Source of the DNA: Candidatus Poribacteria bacterium
GTDB lineage: Bacteria; Poribacteria; WGA-4E; WGA-3G
Assembly: GCA_009839745.1 (NCBI GenBank)
Contig: VXPE01000003.1
Span: 44,780 to 108,779 of the forward strand
Reading direction: 5' to 3'
Length of the DNA stretch: 64,000 nt
Shown here: in pieces, positions 35,985 through 44,334 of the stretch
Layout of the letters: each line of letters starts with the position of its first letter
How positions within the stretch are numbered: the stretch's first letter is position 1
Translations under genes and position numbers: made by a program
Notes under the pieces: model-generated
What the model was told of the DNA's origin: nothing
What the model saw: the letters and a program-made list of their open reading frames with translations, nothing else
Databases searched by the model: none

Positions 35985-36884
35985 CTACTCTCCAGGCGGC
36001 GCGTCTATCACACATCGAAACCCGCGCAACAGAGATCCAGGGTTTCCGCCCTGACGGTTGGCGCATCGCGTAAAATCCAAATTCTCTGCCCACCCGCCGC
36101 CTTTTAGCACATGTCCATCGCCGGTGTCGGGTCCTTTCGGGTTGATATTGGGAGGTGAGGTCCGATAATAGTTTGGATCATACCAATCGGACACCCACTC
36201 CCAGAGGTTACCCGCCATATCGTGTGCCCCGTAAGGACTTGCGCCTTGTGGAAACTGCCCAATAGGTGCGGTCTCCTTATATCCATCTTTGAGCCCCGTG
36301 CCATCATTTCCACTGAGTTTTGTTCCATCCCATTCATTTCCCCAGGGCCAAAAGCGACCATCTGTCCCGCGAGCCGCCTTCTCCCATTCTGCTTCTGTTG
36401 GGAGTCTTTTGCCAGCCCAATTTACGTAGGCGACTGCATCTTCCCACGCTAAGACTGCGGCGGGGAAGTCTGGTGTGTTATGCGGCGGATAATCCAAATA
36501 CTGCTTGGGGACATAACCGGTTTCGGCGAGAAATCGCTTGTATTGTTTGTTTGTTACTTCATACTTGTCAATGTAGAAGGCATCAACAAAGACGGTACGT
36601 TGTGGACGTTCATTGTCGAACCGGGCAATATCGCGGAGCGGAAAAATCTCCGTGAAGCGTTCAATATCGGCGTCGCTGGTTCCCATCAGGAACTCGCCAG
36701 CGGGGACATAGACCATTACGGCTTCATCTTTGGGGGTTGTGATCGTCTGAATGGGCAGGGGACCAACGAGGGGGGCGTCTGCTCTCTCACGACACGCGGA
36801 CATTAAAAACGTGAAAATCAAAAGAACAAGGATCGAGGTTAGGAAAGTGCGCCAGCGGAGAATTCTGATTTCGCTAAATCTCAT
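35985..36884 (-). CDS. SUMF1/FGE-fold lipoprotein
   Basis: 299 residues. A lipoprotein signal (IFTFLMSAC) is followed by the formylglycine-generating-enzyme fold: VPAGEFLMGT, DKYEVTNKQYKRFL, RLPTEAEWEKAARG, WPWGNEW, MAGNLWEWVSDWY and a C-terminal GFRCVI. The cysteine pair that does the chemistry in true FGE sits in the segment after the GG(S/G) turn. Here that segment reads GGGWAENLDFTRCANRQ and lacks the pair, so sulfatase activation is unlikely. No sulfatase gene is nearby. It is probably an envelope binding or scaffold protein. The Shine-Dalgarno sequence is weak. Confidence 0.88.
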   Translation of the reverse strand: MRFSEIRILRWRTFLTSILVLLIFTFLMSACRERADAPLVGPLPIQTITTPKDEAVMVYVPAGEFLMGTSDADIERFTEIFPLRDIARFDNERPQRTVFVDAFYIDKYEVTNKQYKRFLAETGYVPKQYLDYPPHNTPDFPAAVLAWEDAVAYVNWAGKRLPTEAEWEKAARGTDGRFWPWGNEWDGTKLSGNDGTGLKDGYKETAPIGQFPQGASPYGAHDMAGNLWEWVSDWYDPNYYRTSPPNINPKGPDTGDGHVLKGGGWAENLDFTRCANRQGGNPGSLLRGFRCVIDAPPGE

Positions 36885-36966
36885 CGCTTATAAAAATTGG
36901 AAGACGGGAAGGTTGGAAGATTGAAACGGACCGCTATCCTTCCACCCTTCCGTCTTTTCTTGTATC

Positions 36967-37770
36967 TTATCGAACTGCTTTCAGATCCCCCCACGTCGTG
37001 GAGAGTTTACCAGCAGGTTCAACGGGTGTTGTGGACATCAGCCAGATGATAACTTCAGCAGCGATAGCGCCTTTCGGTTCATCGCCACCATTGGTCTGTA
37101 TCATTGGAATCAGCCTACCGAGGTTCCCATCGCGGACGATAATCGGATCGGCACGGGTGCCGTCATCGTTTTGTGCGAGAGAAACTTCAATTTCCCAATC
37201 GCCATCGAGTTGATCGGTGTGGAATGGACGGTCGGATGCATAGTCGGTTAAACTTGGGGAAATGGCACTGCCTTCCGCCGTGACTTTCATAGGCGTATCA
37301 TCGTCCCACATCACAATGCCGTCAATATCCATCATGTTCTGAAGACCGCCTTCTCTGTTTCTACCTGCCAAACCCCAGAACATATAATCGGCGTGGTTGA
37401 TAAAAACGTCCCCATCGGTGGTTTCGATGAAGGTCTCAGCGATAGAGCCGTCGGTCTGTGCATTGCCTTCGGGATAGATTTCAGGTGGGAAATCACCGTA
37501 GAGGACACAGATATCCAATCCATCGTCGCCGGTGGTACTTTCCACCCAAGCGGCTAAGTCTCCGGCTTGGCCATCGCTATCATACCACGTGACAGCAATA
37601 TCGGCATCCTCGAGCATACCGACACAAATCTCTGCCTGTTCATCAGCCGCTGCCTTACTAATCCATTGCGTGATTCCGGTATAGATAGCAACTTCACCGG
37701 CAGCAAATACGGACGTTAAAGGGAGTGCTAGTAACGCAATCAGGGTGAGTGAAAGAAAAATATTTCGCAT
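36967..37770 (-). CDS. Secreted protein of unknown function, paralogue A
   Basis: 267 residues from the ATG at 37770, preceded by CCAGGAGGTAAAAATTTA. The frame is open 300 bases further, but only across the neighbouring gene. It has a clear signal peptide (MRNIFLSLTLIALLALPLTSVFA) whose key feature is the hydrophobic core. The mature part shares with the next gene YGDFPPEIYPEGN, FWGLAGRNREGGLQNMMD, WDDDTPMKVTAEG, RPFH(T/V)DQLD.DWE and the C-terminal KLSTTWG.LK. The first motif recalls a class I amidotransferase-like or ThuA-like fold, but no catalytic triad is obvious. I do not recognise the family. It lies 7 bp after its paralogue. Confidence 0.7.
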   Translation of the reverse strand: MRNIFLSLTLIALLALPLTSVFAAGEVAIYTGITQWISKAAADEQAEICVGMLEDADIAVTWYDSDGQAGDLAAWVESTTGDDGLDICVLYGDFPPEIYPEGNAQTDGSIAETFIETTDGDVFINHADYMFWGLAGRNREGGLQNMMDIDGIVMWDDDTPMKVTAEGSAISPSLTDYASDRPFHTDQLDGDWEIEVSLAQNDDGTRADPIIVRDGNLGRLIPMIQTNGGDEPKGAIAAEVIIWLMSTTPVEPAGKLSTTWGDLKAVR

Positions 37771-37777
37771 TAAATTT

Positions 37778-38608
37778 TTACCTCCTGGATTTAAGCTCGC
37801 CCCACGTTGTGGAGAGTTTTTCTTGGGGATCCACATCGAGTGCCCCAATAGTTTCAAGATAGTAGTTGAGAATAATTTCCGAGAGGACTTTACCTTTCGG
37901 ATCGTCTTGGCCATTCGTCTGATAGACCTGAATGAGACGTGCGTCTGTTTTCGTATTCCGGAGGATGCACGGGTCACAGCGTTTCGCGCCTTTTGCTTTC
38001 CCTGTCTCCGTCGCAAATGCGATCTCCAATTCCCAATCGTTATCGAGCTGATCCACATGGAACGGACGATCGGTGGCATAATCTTTCAAAGTCGGTGTCA
38101 GCTTTTTGCCTTCAGCCGTGACTTTCATCGCTGTATCATCATCCCATTGGAGAATACCTGGAATGTCCATCATGTTTTGGAGTCCACCTTCACGGTTTCT
38201 TCCAGCTAAGCCCCAGAAGAAATAGTCGGCACTGTTTGAGAAGGTATTGCCGGCATCAAGGAATTCTTCAGCAACGGAACCATCTTCATCTTTATTGCCT
38301 TGCGGATAGATTTCAGGTGGAAAATCGCCGTAGAGGCTAATAAGGTGATAGCCTTTTTCCTCGGTGTGATCCTTCGTCCACTTTTCAATGGCTTTGGCGT
38401 CCTCATTGACAATTTTGCCGATACCTCTTTGGCCATCAACTTCTTTGATAAATATATCGGCTTGTTCTTGTGCTTGTCCCTGGCCGATCCACTGCGTTAT
38501 TTCCGTGTAGACAAAAATATCCACTTTCGGAACAGCGTCGGCTGTGGGTGTCCAGAGGGCGAGGGTCGCGGCGCATAGTACGCCAGCAACAATCATAAAA
38601 AATCTCAT
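37778..38608 (-). CDS. Secreted protein of unknown function, paralogue B
   Basis: 276 residues with the signal peptide MRFFMIVAGVLCAATLALW. It shares all long motifs of paralogue A downstream (YGDFPPEIYPQGN, FWGLAGRNREGGLQNMMD, KLSTTWGELK) and is clearly a product of tandem duplication. It has an extra Cys pair (KRCDPCILRN) that A lacks. It is first in a two-gene operon with a 7-bp gap. Export to the periplasm or beyond is likely, and the function is unknown. Confidence 0.7.
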   Translation of the reverse strand: MRFFMIVAGVLCAATLALWTPTADAVPKVDIFVYTEITQWIGQGQAQEQADIFIKEVDGQRGIGKIVNEDAKAIEKWTKDHTEEKGYHLISLYGDFPPEIYPQGNKDEDGSVAEEFLDAGNTFSNSADYFFWGLAGRNREGGLQNMMDIPGILQWDDDTAMKVTAEGKKLTPTLKDYATDRPFHVDQLDNDWELEIAFATETGKAKGAKRCDPCILRNTKTDARLIQVYQTNGQDDPKGKVLSEIILNYYLETIGALDVDPQEKLSTTWGELKSRR

Positions 38609-39310
38609 TTAAAAGATCCTCCCATAGTTAGTGTAAAATATAGACCGCGCGAGTCATGTTTATAACTTGCAGGCATTTTACATTTTTTTCAGAAATTTGT
38701 CAAGGAAAAACTAATTGACTTTAGCGTCATTTAGTTTTCAGTTATCGGTTATCCGTCCCAGCGTTAAGATGGACAAGATTATAGAACCTTCTGAATTTGG
38801 ATATCCGTTTTGGGTGTTACGCCAAAAATGTTACACTTTTATAACATTTTGTTACGATAGCGATCGGCAGAGAACCCAGTGGGTGTAAGGGTGTGTGGAC
38901 ATTTTCTCCATTTTAAAAAAAATAATTTGGCGGAAAGTGTAACATTTTCGATGTTGATTTTTTGTCTGTTCCGATAGGCTGTTCTTTTTTCTTTTGAATC
39001 ACTAACATAACACGTTTTAAGTATAACAGATACAAATAGAAAAGTCAAGGGAGTCTTGGATTTTTTTCAGAGGTCTTCAGTTTTAAGAAAATCTCGGGTT
39101 TACGTCATTTTTTTAGGAAGGGTATTATGTTAATTGTCTGAATCGCGGATTGACACGGATTTTACAGATTTCGCGGATTTTGGTATCTTTGGTGCATTCA
39201 ATAGTTTTGGTGAAGTCTCATATCCATCTTGCTAAAGGTTGTTTTCGTCATGGTTCACCTCAAAATGATTTGGATTAGATCTTATTGGTCTATATCTTGA
39301 AAGAGTCAGG
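38609..39310. other. Intergenic region with dispersed repeats
   Basis: No gene is supported. It contains a TTATCGGTTATC repeat (near 38733) and A+T-rich DNA with several GTTACA/TGTAAC-type short inverted motifs (38800-38950). It also contains a GTCTGAATCGCGGATTGACACGGATT copy (near 39139) of the repeat also found at 6808-6980 and 58757. This is the left flank of the GIY-YIG/DGQHR cluster. Confidence 0.5.
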
Positions 39311-39318
39311 CAAAAATT

Positions 39319-39347
39319 TGATTTTTTTTCTGAAATGTGTTAAACTT
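39319..39347 (+). promoter_or_regulatory. Promoter of the GIY-YIG/DGQHR cluster
   Basis: TTGATT (39319-39324) and TAAACT (39342-39347) with 17 bp between. Transcription would start near 39354, 20 bp before the ATG at 39375. Confidence 0.45.
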
Positions 39348-39374
39348 ACCTCTCAAACCCTGCCAGGAGATGTT

Positions 39375-39878
39375 ATGGTATATCAAGATGTAATACACCC
39401 GAGGAAGGATGTGCGGATCTATCGGGTCAATTTCCTTCTCTGGAGAGAACAGTGGGACGCTTACATCGCTCCACCGATCCCATTAAATTGGAAATGTGTA
39501 AAATTTGAGGAAAACAGTGCAGTGCAGATCCCTACAGAAAAGGGGATTTATGCCTTTGTCATTGAGCCAAGACTTCCCCAATTTCCATTGCACGGTTATG
39601 TGACATACATTGGAGAAACAGGGCATAACAGTAACCGTAACTTACGAAAGAGATTTAGAGATTATCTGAATGACAAAAAGAAGCCAAAAAGAAATCTAAT
39701 TCATTCCATGTTGACGACATGGGAGGACTATCTGTATTTTTACTATGTTGAAGTTGATCCATCCCAAACGAATATAAAACACTTGGAGCGAACATTGTTA
39801 GACACCTTTACACCTCCCTACTCCCAAGTAGGATATTCGGCAGAAGTAGGTGCCGCAGTCAGAGTATCAAGAGTGTGA
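39375..39878 (+). CDS. GIY-YIG-like nuclease domain protein
   Basis: 167 residues from the ATG at 39375, with CCAGGAGA 4 bases upstream (open from 39285). KGIYAFVI (about 56-63) and GYVTYIGETG (about 75-84) form the GIY and YIG strands, with a longer than usual gap. They are followed by an Arg-rich helix (RNLRKRFRDYL) and the acidic residue in HLERTLLDTFTPPYS. This is the single-domain GIY-YIG layout, a small metal-dependent endonuclease. Its stop codon overlaps the GTG start of the DGQHR gene, so the two are coupled. The A+T-rich codon use differs from the flanking genes, which suggests acquisition. A restriction-like role is inferred from the neighbours. Confidence 0.75.
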   Translation: MVYQDVIHPRKDVRIYRVNFLLWREQWDAYIAPPIPLNWKCVKFEENSAVQIPTEKGIYAFVIEPRLPQFPLHGYVTYIGETGHNSNRNLRKRFRDYLNDKKKPKRNLIHSMLTTWEDYLYFYYVEVDPSQTNIKHLERTLLDTFTPPYSQVGYSAEVGAAVRVSRV

Positions 39879-41143
39879 AAATTATGAAAAAATTATATCT
39901 TCCTTCGCTAAGAGGCATAATGGGTGATTGGGTATATTACCCTACACTTATGAAACTTAAAGACATCGCTGAAAGGGTCAAGATCGCTGAAGAAATTCAC
40001 CAAAGCAAAACCTTAAGTGAAATGGTACAGCGAGAGATCAAAAGAAAACGTGGTAAGGAAATAAAAAACTATCTCCTCAAACAGAAACAACGCTTTTTCA
40101 ATTCACTGATTGTAGCAGTCCATGAAGGGGACCCCACTTGGTATGATATTACCCACATTGAGAACAACACCCACTTCGATTCTGAAGATATTCCAGAAGA
40201 TGTGATCGCAGGAATTGGGATTCTTAGCTTGAATGGTGAGGAAGAATTATTCACACTGGATGGGCAACACCGTCTCATAGGAATTAAAGAAGCAGTGGCA
40301 GAAGCCCCTCACTTGGGTGAAGATGAGTTGTCAATAATCTTTATTGCTCATAGGACTGATCTGGACGGAATGGAAAGAACTCGAAGACTTTTCACAACAT
40401 TGAACAAAAATGCCGTCCGGGTTTCCAAAGGAGAGACAATCGCTCTCGATGAAGATGATACAATGGCGATTACTGCCCGGAGACTGGTTACGGAAAATCC
40501 AATGTTTATGGAGGATCGAATCTTAAACAATACAACTGATAATGTCCCAAGAAGTAATAAGACGTGCCTCACTACGATTGGAAATCTTTACGATTTGCTT
40601 GAGATATTATTTACCAAAGTATATGTTATATCAAAGAAGAAGACTTTCAAAGACCGAAAAGATGAACTGACAAAAGTGCGCCAACCGGATCACATTCTTG
40701 ATGAGCATTATCAAAATGCTCGGGATTATTTTAAACGACTTGCAGACAGTTTTCCACCCCTGCAGGAATTCGTCAGGAGGTCTGACAATTCAACAGTTGT
40801 TAAGAAGTATAGACATCCAGAGGGTGGTAGTATCCTTTTCCGTCCTATAGGACTGAAAATCTCAACAGAAATCATCGCAGAACTCGTGCTGAAGTATCCA
40901 TTATCCACGTGTTTCAGGATGATTTCAAAATTACCTACAGATCTGACTCAAACGCCTTATCATGGAGTCATCTGGCATCCTACACAAAAAAAGATGATAA
41001 TAAAAGGTAAAACGCTTGTTAAAAATCTGCTACTCTATATGTTAAATCATTTTCAAGAAGATGTAGATAAATTACGTGAGGATTATGCCAAGGCAATAAG
41101 CATCGAAACAGAAAAGGTTGAATTGCCTAAAAAAGTGTTGTAA
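39875..41143 (+). CDS. DGQHR-domain protein, DndB-like
   Basis: 422 residues. The DGQHRL motif (about residues 129-134) in LFTLDGQHRLIGIK, and the later LFTTLNKNAVRVSKGE, are hallmarks of the ParB-related DGQHR/DndB family. DndB regulates phosphorothioate DNA modification, and many DGQHR proteins stand beside restriction genes. The start is taken as GTG at 39875 overlapping the previous stop; an ATG at 39884 is possible. No dndA, C, D or E gene is in the window. It probably senses or regulates a modification made elsewhere, or acts in a separate GIY-YIG system. Confidence 0.8.
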   Translation: MKIMKKLYLPSLRGIMGDWVYYPTLMKLKDIAERVKIAEEIHQSKTLSEMVQREIKRKRGKEIKNYLLKQKQRFFNSLIVAVHEGDPTWYDITHIENNTHFDSEDIPEDVIAGIGILSLNGEEELFTLDGQHRLIGIKEAVAEAPHLGEDELSIIFIAHRTDLDGMERTRRLFTTLNKNAVRVSKGETIALDEDDTMAITARRLVTENPMFMEDRILNNTTDNVPRSNKTCLTTIGNLYDLLEILFTKVYVISKKKTFKDRKDELTKVRQPDHILDEHYQNARDYFKRLADSFPPLQEFVRRSDNSTVVKKYRHPEGGSILFRPIGLKISTEIIAELVLKYPLSTCFRMISKLPTDLTQTPYHGVIWHPTQKKMIIKGKTLVKNLLLYMLNHFQEDVDKLREDYAKAISIETEKVELPKKVL

Positions 41144-41171
41144 CCTATATTTCCATAGTATCACTAAAAAC

Positions 41172-42022
41172 ATGTCCAGCAATATCCTAAAAAAATATAC
41201 CTATAAGTTCAGAAACTTGCGTGTAGACAGAGCACACGGTGCAGCTCCTAATAAACCTATCCTTTTATTAGCACTCATTGAATTGATTGAGCAAGGGCAA
41301 ATTCGCGAAAATAAAATCCTGCCTTCTCCGAGCTTGTTTGAAATTTTTATGAAATATTGGTCAATATTGACCGACCGTAGACCTAATCTCGCCTTACCGT
41401 TTTTCCATTTGAAAAGTGAAGGATTCTGGCATCACCATCCAAACACTGGATACGAAACAGCATTAAGAGTTACCACGCAAATAAAAACGGTTTCTCGTCT
41501 TCGTGAAATTGTTGCGTATGCAAGTTTTGATGATGAACTTTTCCTCCTGCTTACTAATACCCATGATCGAGAGGTAGTCCGCCAAACCATTATAAATACC
41601 TATTTCACAGATTTCAAAGCAGATATCGAAAGTCTTATAGCTGAAGAACAGCAGATTGATGAGTACAGACAAGCACTGCTGCAGCAAGTCAAACAAACAT
41701 TTTCATCTCCACAACCGTTGGCACTCACAGAAACGGATAATCCAATTCGGACAGCAGGTTTCCGTTCCGTATTTCGTACAAAGATGATATTCGGAACGGG
41801 ATATCACTTTGCAAATTACACCATTGGGCCTTCGACGAAGGATTAATTTCTGTAAACGAGAGGTATAAAGTGAGAGTATCAAAAATTATTTCCGAAGAGG
41901 GACCAGAGGAACAGATGTTCAGAAATTTGCGGAACAGAAAAATCCTGTTGCCACAAGACAGAATACTCTATCCTGCCCAAGAAGCATTAGTGTGGCACCG
42001 CGAAAACAGGTTCAGAGAATAG
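41172..42022 (+). pseudogene. Phosphorothioate-binding HNH restriction enzyme, broken by deletion
   Basis: Residues 1-150 match the sulfur-binding domain of phosphorothioated-DNA-dependent restriction enzymes: GAAPNKPILLLALIELIEQG, PFFHLKSEGFWHHHP and a YFTDF helix, of which the APNKP and FHL..EGFW parts are diagnostic. The frame opened at 41172 stops at 41846. In the neighbouring frame the C-terminal half of an HNH domain continues: FPFRISYKDD, IRNGISLCKLHHWAFDEGL, then a conserved tail to WHRENRFRE and a TAG at 42022. The first Cys pair and the DAAHI strand of the HNH core are missing. The joint is at about 41762-41775, where TTCCGT occurs twice, so a deletion with a frameshift is the simplest reading. 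The enzyme could still bind DNA but not cut it. Confidence 0.8.
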
Positions 42023-42128
42023 GGCTTGTTCATTTTCAAAGGGAATGCCCGCATTTTTCACTTGCACTGCAAACCTATTTCGTCTACACTCAACAACAAT
42101 TCAATCCTGCTTACGAGGAGAACAGAAT

Positions 42129-43214
42129 ATGACGGTCCGAGTCGGTATTATTGGAACAGGTGGCATTTCACGTGCCCATCAGAGCACTTATGAGAAAGTC
42201 GGCGGTTTTGAAATCGTCGCGGTGTGTGACATTATCAAAAGTAAGGCGAACCAAGCCGCCGAAGAGTGGGGTGTCCCGAAAAAGAACGCGTTTTCAAGTT
42301 ACAACAAGATGCTCGAAATGGACGACCTCGATGCGGTGAGCGTCTGCACTTACAATCAGGGGCACCGACGACCGACAGTCGCGGCACTGAACGCCGGTAA
42401 ACACGTCCTTTGTGAAAAGCCGATGGCAGCGACGCTTCCGGATGCGACCGCGATGACCCGCGCAGCAAAGGCGTCAGGTAAGATATTACAGATCGGTCTC
42501 AATCCGACGTTTAGTCCGAGACTCCAATTCCTCAGAAAGGCGTTCGATGCGGGATTATTCGGGGACATCTACTATTCCGAATCTGCGGGATGCAGGCGCC
42601 GCGGGAATCCTGGACATACGTTCATCTACAAAAAGACGGCGGGGGCGGGTGCGACCGTCGATATCGGTGTCTATAACATGCACGCTTCACTGTATGCGAT
42701 GGGGTATCCGAAACCTGTGCGGGTTTCTGCTATTACTGAGGATTATATCTCACAGCAAGATCCGAGGTTCCGGGGTATCATGGACGTTGAAGAGTTCGGT
42801 GCGGCGTGGGTGCGGTTTGAAAATGGCGGTGTGATGGTCTTCAAAATCTCTTGGGCAGTGCATCAGGACTCACTCGGTGGCAACTTCCATCTTGGGACGA
42901 AGGCGGGATTCTCGTTGAGTGGACCGGTTATCTACGCCGATGCGTATGCGGGTGATCTTAAGAAGTTTGTGGAATCAGAGGGATTAACAGGAGAACCGAA
43001 TCCGCCGGAAGGCATGACGACGATCCGGTTCTCAGGATTCCCAGAGGAAGATAACTGGGCAGCACAGATGATAGCCTTCCGTGAAGCCGTCAAAGCGGAC
43101 GCACCCTCGCCGATACCGCCGGAGGGTGTTCTGCTCACGAACGTGATTATGGACGGTATTTTCCGATCGCATGCCGCGGGTAAAGAGGTTGCGGTGAGAG
43201 TGCCGGAGATTTAG
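42129..43214 (+). CDS. Gfo/Idh/MocA family oxidoreductase
   Basis: 361 residues from the ATG at 42129, with GAGGAGAACAGAAT upstream (open from 42045). Rossmann motif GIIGTGGISRAH, the CEKPMAATLPDA hallmark and a TVDIGVYNMHASLYAMG segment with the catalytic His are present. An NAD(P)-dependent sugar or inositol dehydrogenase; the substrate is not known. It differs clearly from the relative at 24.8 kb. It is a single gene following the broken restriction gene. Confidence 0.9.
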   Translation: MTVRVGIIGTGGISRAHQSTYEKVGGFEIVAVCDIIKSKANQAAEEWGVPKKNAFSSYNKMLEMDDLDAVSVCTYNQGHRRPTVAALNAGKHVLCEKPMAATLPDATAMTRAAKASGKILQIGLNPTFSPRLQFLRKAFDAGLFGDIYYSESAGCRRRGNPGHTFIYKKTAGAGATVDIGVYNMHASLYAMGYPKPVRVSAITEDYISQQDPRFRGIMDVEEFGAAWVRFENGGVMVFKISWAVHQDSLGGNFHLGTKAGFSLSGPVIYADAYAGDLKKFVESEGLTGEPNPPEGMTTIRFSGFPEEDNWAAQMIAFREAVKADAPSPIPPEGVLLTNVIMDGIFRSHAAGKEVAVRVPEI

Positions 43215-43249
43215 GTTTTGTTCTGGATCGGTGCGGTTGGGAACGACAC

Positions 43250-44311
43250 CTATCTTGTTTTTGGGCACACAACGGACATCCATGCCCGCATCCCTCTCAC
43301 ATCGACTGTCAATTTCTGGGTAACTCTGAGGGAACGCCGTTGCTTCAACGCATCATCAAGGAGTGTAGTTTGCGAAGTGAGTAGGACCATTCGTCCCCTC
43401 GGTCTCAGGACGCGCTCGTATTCCGTAAGACACTGACGATATAGACGCGTCAGCTCCGATACATCTCCGATCGTCTCCCCGAAGGGAAGATTACAGACGA
43501 TTTTATCAACAGTGTTCGATCCTAACGGCAAATTTTGGGCATCCCAGTGAAAGAATTGACGGGGCTGATGTTGCCGCCCGAAATTCGTTACGGTCGCGTC
43601 TAAAGCCTCTGTGGAAACATCTCCGCCAATCAAATAGCGATACCGCTTGATAAACGCGCGTTCTAAGAGGATCGTCCCAGCACCACACATGGCGTCCAAA
43701 AAAATATCCTCTGGATGCGGGCGTGAGAGGCGCACCATACTGTATGCGAGTGTCGGTTTGAGGGACGCGGGGATATGTGCCTGCTTATACGGACGTTGTG
43801 CCATATCGTTTGAGGAGAGTTTGATGCTGATGTAGCCGTCGTCTCCATGGATCTCTGCCCAAATATCTAAAGCCGATTTTGATGATCCCGCATACCACCC
43901 GCGTTCTATTAATGCCCGCTCAACCACGCGCTGGAGATCCACCCGTCGGAAGTTGCGTTTTCCTGAAAGCCGACTTGTCACTCGAAACGGCATCCGTTTC
44001 CATGTGTTGATACCCATCTGCCGACAACACGCAAACGCTCCCTTGAAATTGAAGCGTGAAAGGGCACCGCTAAATGCCGTTAAGGAGCTACGTGAACGGG
44101 TCATCTTCGGTATCTGCTTTAAGATGAGGAAGAGGTGTTCGGCTGTTCGCAGCGATAGGAGTTCACGCGGGTTCCCCGTATATTCAAAGAGGATCCGTTG
44201 CGGTTTCCGTTCAAGGATTTTCAGATGTCCTGTGTCGGAACCCAAGCATTCGGATAACTCTTGGCGTGCGATGGTTTCGAGTCCTGCACTTACGGTAATT
44301 GCATAAAGCAT
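43250..44311 (-). CDS. THUMP-domain RNA methyltransferase
   Basis: 353 residues. An N-terminal ferredoxin-like/THUMP part (about 1-160) is followed by a Rossmann methyltransferase with DAMCGAGTILLERA (about 207) and the NLPFGE catalytic motif (about 271). This layout is that of Trm14/TrmN and RlmL-type guanine-N2 methyltransferases acting on tRNA or 23S rRNA; which one cannot be told. The start codon is preceded by AAGGTAAAATTAAAAA, the end of the dispersed repeat that also leads the next gene upstream. Confidence 0.88.
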   Translation of the reverse strand: MLYAITVSAGLETIARQELSECLGSDTGHLKILERKPQRILFEYTGNPRELLSLRTAEHLFLILKQIPKMTRSRSSLTAFSGALSRFNFKGAFACCRQMGINTWKRMPFRVTSRLSGKRNFRRVDLQRVVERALIERGWYAGSSKSALDIWAEIHGDDGYISIKLSSNDMAQRPYKQAHIPASLKPTLAYSMVRLSRPHPEDIFLDAMCGAGTILLERAFIKRYRYLIGGDVSTEALDATVTNFGRQHQPRQFFHWDAQNLPLGSNTVDKIVCNLPFGETIGDVSELTRLYRQCLTEYERVLRPRGRMVLLTSQTTLLDDALKQRRSLRVTQKLTVDVRGMRAWMSVVCPKTR

Positions 44312-44334
44312 TTTTTAATTTTACCTTGTATCCA

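Noticed and set aside
37771..38079. N-terminal extension of secreted paralogue A
   Set aside because: It runs over the coding sequence of paralogue B and lacks a signal peptide; the ATG at 37770 has AGGAGG and a signal peptide.
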